64,000 nt of DNA. Origin: Acidimicrobiia bacterium. Its GTDB lineage: Bacteria > Actinomycetota > Acidimicrobiia > Spongiisociales > ZC4RG35. Positions 62,006-64,000 of the stretch are shown here, in pieces. The position numbers and the translations under genes are program-made. Within the stretch, counting starts at the first letter, position 1. Each line of letters starts with the position of its first letter. The notes under the pieces were generated by a model. That model had not been told where the DNA came from. It saw only the letters and a list, made by a program, of their open reading frames with translations, and did not search any database. Where the stretch lies: NCBI GenBank assembly GCA_028285585.1, contig JANQOU010000002.1, positions 267,263-331,262 on the forward strand, written 5' to 3'.

Positions 62006-62659
62006 ATGCGAATCCTGGTTGTCGAAGATGAAGCTCGGCTCGCCATGACCGTCGCCAAAGGGCTTCAAAACAACGGCATGGCAGTCGACCTTGCCTATGA
62101 CGGGGCGGAGGCTCTGGAGAAGGCGGCCGTCAACGATTACGACGTCGTCGTGCTCGACCGTGATCTTCCAAAGGTGCACGGCGACGACGTCTGCCGGGAG
62201 CTGATCGCAGCTGAAGACCCGGCTCGCATCCTGATGCTGACGGCAGCCCGCTCGATCGACGAGCGGGTCGACGGCCTCAACCTGGGTGCCGACGACTACC
62301 TGTCGAAGCCCTTCGACTTCTCGGAGCTGGTCGCCCGGATCCACGCTTTGCTCAGACGGACGGCGGCACCTGCCGCGACGGTTCTCGAGCACGACGACAT
62401 CCAACTCGACCCGGCCCGACGTACTGTCACCCGTGGCGGATCTGACCTCGCGCTGTCTCCCAAGGAGTTCGGAGTTCTGGAGACCTTGCTTCGAGCCAAA
62501 GGTGGAACGGTGAGCACCGAGGAGTTGCTGGAAAAGGTGTGGGACGAGCACATCGACCCGTTCACCAACGTGGTGCGGGTGACGGTGATGACGCTCCGTC
62601 GCAAGCTCGGCGACCCACCCGTCATCGAGACAGTGACGGGAGTTGGATACCGGTTGTGA
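62006..62659 (+). CDS. OmpR/PhoB-family response regulator
   Basis: A 217-residue regulator. The receiver domain has acidic E7/D8 in VVEDEARL, phosphoacceptor D51 in VVVLDRDLP, and Lys in YLSKPFDFSEL. The C-terminal winged helix is visible (FGVLETLLRAKGGTVSTEEL, TNVVRVTVMTLRRKLGD). Its stop overlaps the kinase GTG, as in coupled two-component pairs. It probably regulates the export genes on both sides. Confidence 0.95.
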   Translation: MRILVVEDEARLAMTVAKGLQNNGMAVDLAYDGAEALEKAAVNDYDVVVLDRDLPKVHGDDVCRELIAAEDPARILMLTAARSIDERVDGLNLGADDYLSKPFDFSELVARIHALLRRTAAPAATVLEHDDIQLDPARRTVTRGGSDLALSPKEFGVLETLLRAKGGTVSTEELLEKVWDEHIDPFTNVVRVTVMTLRRKLGDPPVIETVTGVGYRL

Positions 62660-63849
62660 GGTGGTGGCCCCGGCGAACGATCCGCAACCGGCTAACGCTG
62701 TGGCACGGCGGGTTGTTCTTCCTGGGCGGGCTGCTGCTCCTGGTGCTGACCACAAGCCTTCTGGTATGGGCTGCCTGGTCAGAAGGACAGGCGACCATTG
62801 ACATCGGTCGCGCGGCCGGGATTTCTGAGGAACTCCTCACCGGTGACGACCCGATCGGCGAGATAGAGAAAGCAACCTCTATCAACGGGGTTCCTTACGA
62901 AGACTTGATCGCCCAAGTCGATGTCGAGGATGCCGGTGAGGGCATCGAGGACCTGTTCAACTTCTCCTTGATCTCACTAGCGGTCCTGACGGTGATCGCT
63001 TCTCTCTTCGGCTACTGGTCGTCGGGCCGGATGCTGCGGCCAGTAGCAGCGGTCACCGGAGCGGCGAAGCGGATCTCGGAGTCCAACCTCAGTGAGCGCC
63101 TCGACTTCGGAGGCCCCCAGGACGAGTTGAAGGACCTCGCCGACACCTTCGACGGGATGCTGGAACGCCTCGACGCGGCATTCACTGCTCAAGAGGACTT
63201 CATCTCGAACGCATCTCACGAGTTGAGAACACCGCTGGCGATCATGAGGACCGAGATCGATGTCAACCTTTCCGATCCTTCTCTCACCGACGAGGAGCGG
63301 TCGGCGAGCATCGCCGCCGTCCGTGATGCGGTGTCCCGCTCCGAGCTGGTGATCGACCGGCTGCTGCTCTTGGCCGGGTCGGAGGTGCTGCACGATCGGG
63401 TGGCCGTGGACCTGGCCGATCTTGCCGAGGGGGAGATCGCCCACAGAGAGGGCATGGCTCGTAAGAGGGGCATCGAATTCTCGGTCGAACTGGGCCCGGC
63501 ACCGGTGAGCGGAGATGCTGCACTGCTCGCTCAGATGGTGGGCAACCTGGTTCAAAACGCCATCGTCCACAACAACGACGACGGCTGGATCCGTGTGTCC
63601 ACGGGGCGCGGAGACGGCCAGTCTTGGCTCGTGGTGAGCAACTCCGGCAACCCCATTCCACCCGAAGCCGGAGCGAAGCTGTTTGATCGCTTCTACCGGG
63701 TACCCGGCTCTCAATCAGGCGGGCACCGCGGGATCGGCCTTGGTCTCCCCATCGTGAGGAGCATTGCTCGTGCCCACGGCGGAGACGCTGACGCCACCCC
63801 CCGAACTGAAGGGGGCCTAGAAGTCAGCGTGTGGCTACCCGGACCCTAA
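62656..63849 (+). CDS. Sensor histidine kinase
   Basis: A ~397-residue kinase. TM1 at ~16-40 and TM2 at ~105-122 flank a short ~65-residue sensor domain. A HAMP domain (LRPVAAVTGAAKRISESNLS) is followed by the H-box FISNASHELRTPLAIMRTEI, the N-box MVGNLVQNAIVHN, and the G-boxes FDRFYRVPG and GIGLGLPIVRSIA. The GTG at 62656 overlaps the regulator stop by 4 nt. A longer frame begins inside the regulator and is rejected. The signal is unknown. Confidence 0.93.
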   Translation: MRWWPRRTIRNRLTLWHGGLFFLGGLLLLVLTTSLLVWAAWSEGQATIDIGRAAGISEELLTGDDPIGEIEKATSINGVPYEDLIAQVDVEDAGEGIEDLFNFSLISLAVLTVIASLFGYWSSGRMLRPVAAVTGAAKRISESNLSERLDFGGPQDELKDLADTFDGMLERLDAAFTAQEDFISNASHELRTPLAIMRTEIDVNLSDPSLTDEERSASIAAVRDAVSRSELVIDRLLLLAGSEVLHDRVAVDLADLAEGEIAHREGMARKRGIEFSVELGPAPVSGDAALLAQMVGNLVQNAIVHNNDDGWIRVSTGRGDGQSWLVVSNSGNPIPPEAGAKLFDRFYRVPGSQSGGHRGIGLGLPIVRSIARAHGGDADATPRTEGGLEVSVWLPGP

Positions 63850-64000
63850 GGCTATAGAGCTGCCCCAGGTGAAGAGCGTGTTTGAACTGCTGGACAAAGC
63901 GTCACAACCACTTGGTCTCACCACATCGACCGGAGCGCAGCATCTGGGGATACCTGAACCTCCGCCTCTCCTCCTGGGTCAGATCTTACGCGCCTACCTT
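63850..64000. other. Terminal 151 bp without a recognised feature
   Basis: I see no convincing ORF, hairpin terminator or repeat in this end stretch. A gene could begin beyond the window edge. Confidence 0.5.

Overview
The window reads as a high-GC actinobacterial chromosome segment, probably from the Acidimicrobiia or a related deep lineage. This is inferred from gene content and order: a lepA-hemW-hrcA-dnaJ-rsmE block, then a BldD-like regulator, then phoH-HD hydrolase-ybeY-CorC-era, then recO-uppS-glyS-dnaG-rpoD. Many start codons are GTG or TTG, many genes overlap by 4 nt, and many gene starts look leaderless. I saw no insertion sequence, prophage, CRISPR array or rRNA. Apart from the iron-uptake and export loci the window is core genome.

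Layout. Bases 1-4916: the ilvB(3' part)-ilvN-orf-leuB-leuC-leuD operon for branched-chain amino acids. 4923-7158: acyltransferase, patatin and SnoaL-fold genes. 7187-9419: a trifunctional chorismate mutase/prephenate dehydratase/DAHP synthase behind a Phe-rich leader peptide. 9431-11598: an orphan histidine kinase, a GNAT and tRNA-Asn. 11650-18159: the rpoD-dnaG-glyS-uppS-recO block on the minus strand. 18201-20179: PCD, an enoyl-CoA hydratase-like protein and an SDR. 20182-32460: RNA, ribosome and stress genes on the minus strand. 32610-40082: rpsT, holA, a FolP-like gene, comEC/comEA and leuS. 40215-46730: hydroxyacyl-CoA dehydrogenase, a hydrolase, cimA behind an Ile-rich attenuator, and metA-hydrolase-metY. 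46815-50445: S9 peptidase, DUF1697 and YibE/F. 50469-55175: an iron-siderophore uptake locus with a DtxR/IdeR-type operator. 55298-58871: a small ABM-LuxR-SnoaL cluster, a large FAD oxidoreductase and a small membrane protein. 58924-63849: a MacAB-like ABC exporter with its own two-component system.

How the genes work together. CimA plus IlvBN suggests the citramalate route to isoleucine; the cimA leader carries five Ile codons in eleven, followed by a hairpin with a T-tract. The aromatic gene fuses the first committed step of the shikimate pathway to the chorismate-to-phenylpyruvate branch. It appears to be controlled twice by phenylalanine: through an ACT domain in the protein, and through a leader peptide whose codons are Phe-rich.

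The most unusual non-coding structure is a pair of dispersed palindromic repeat families. In this window they occur only at junctions between converging genes. One is a 46-bp unit with inverted-repeat arms and a core found in both orientations (three loci, two of which supply the stop codon of a gene). The other is a 24-bp unit built on TTGCTATAGCAA (two loci). All conclusions come from reading the sequence; no database search was run.
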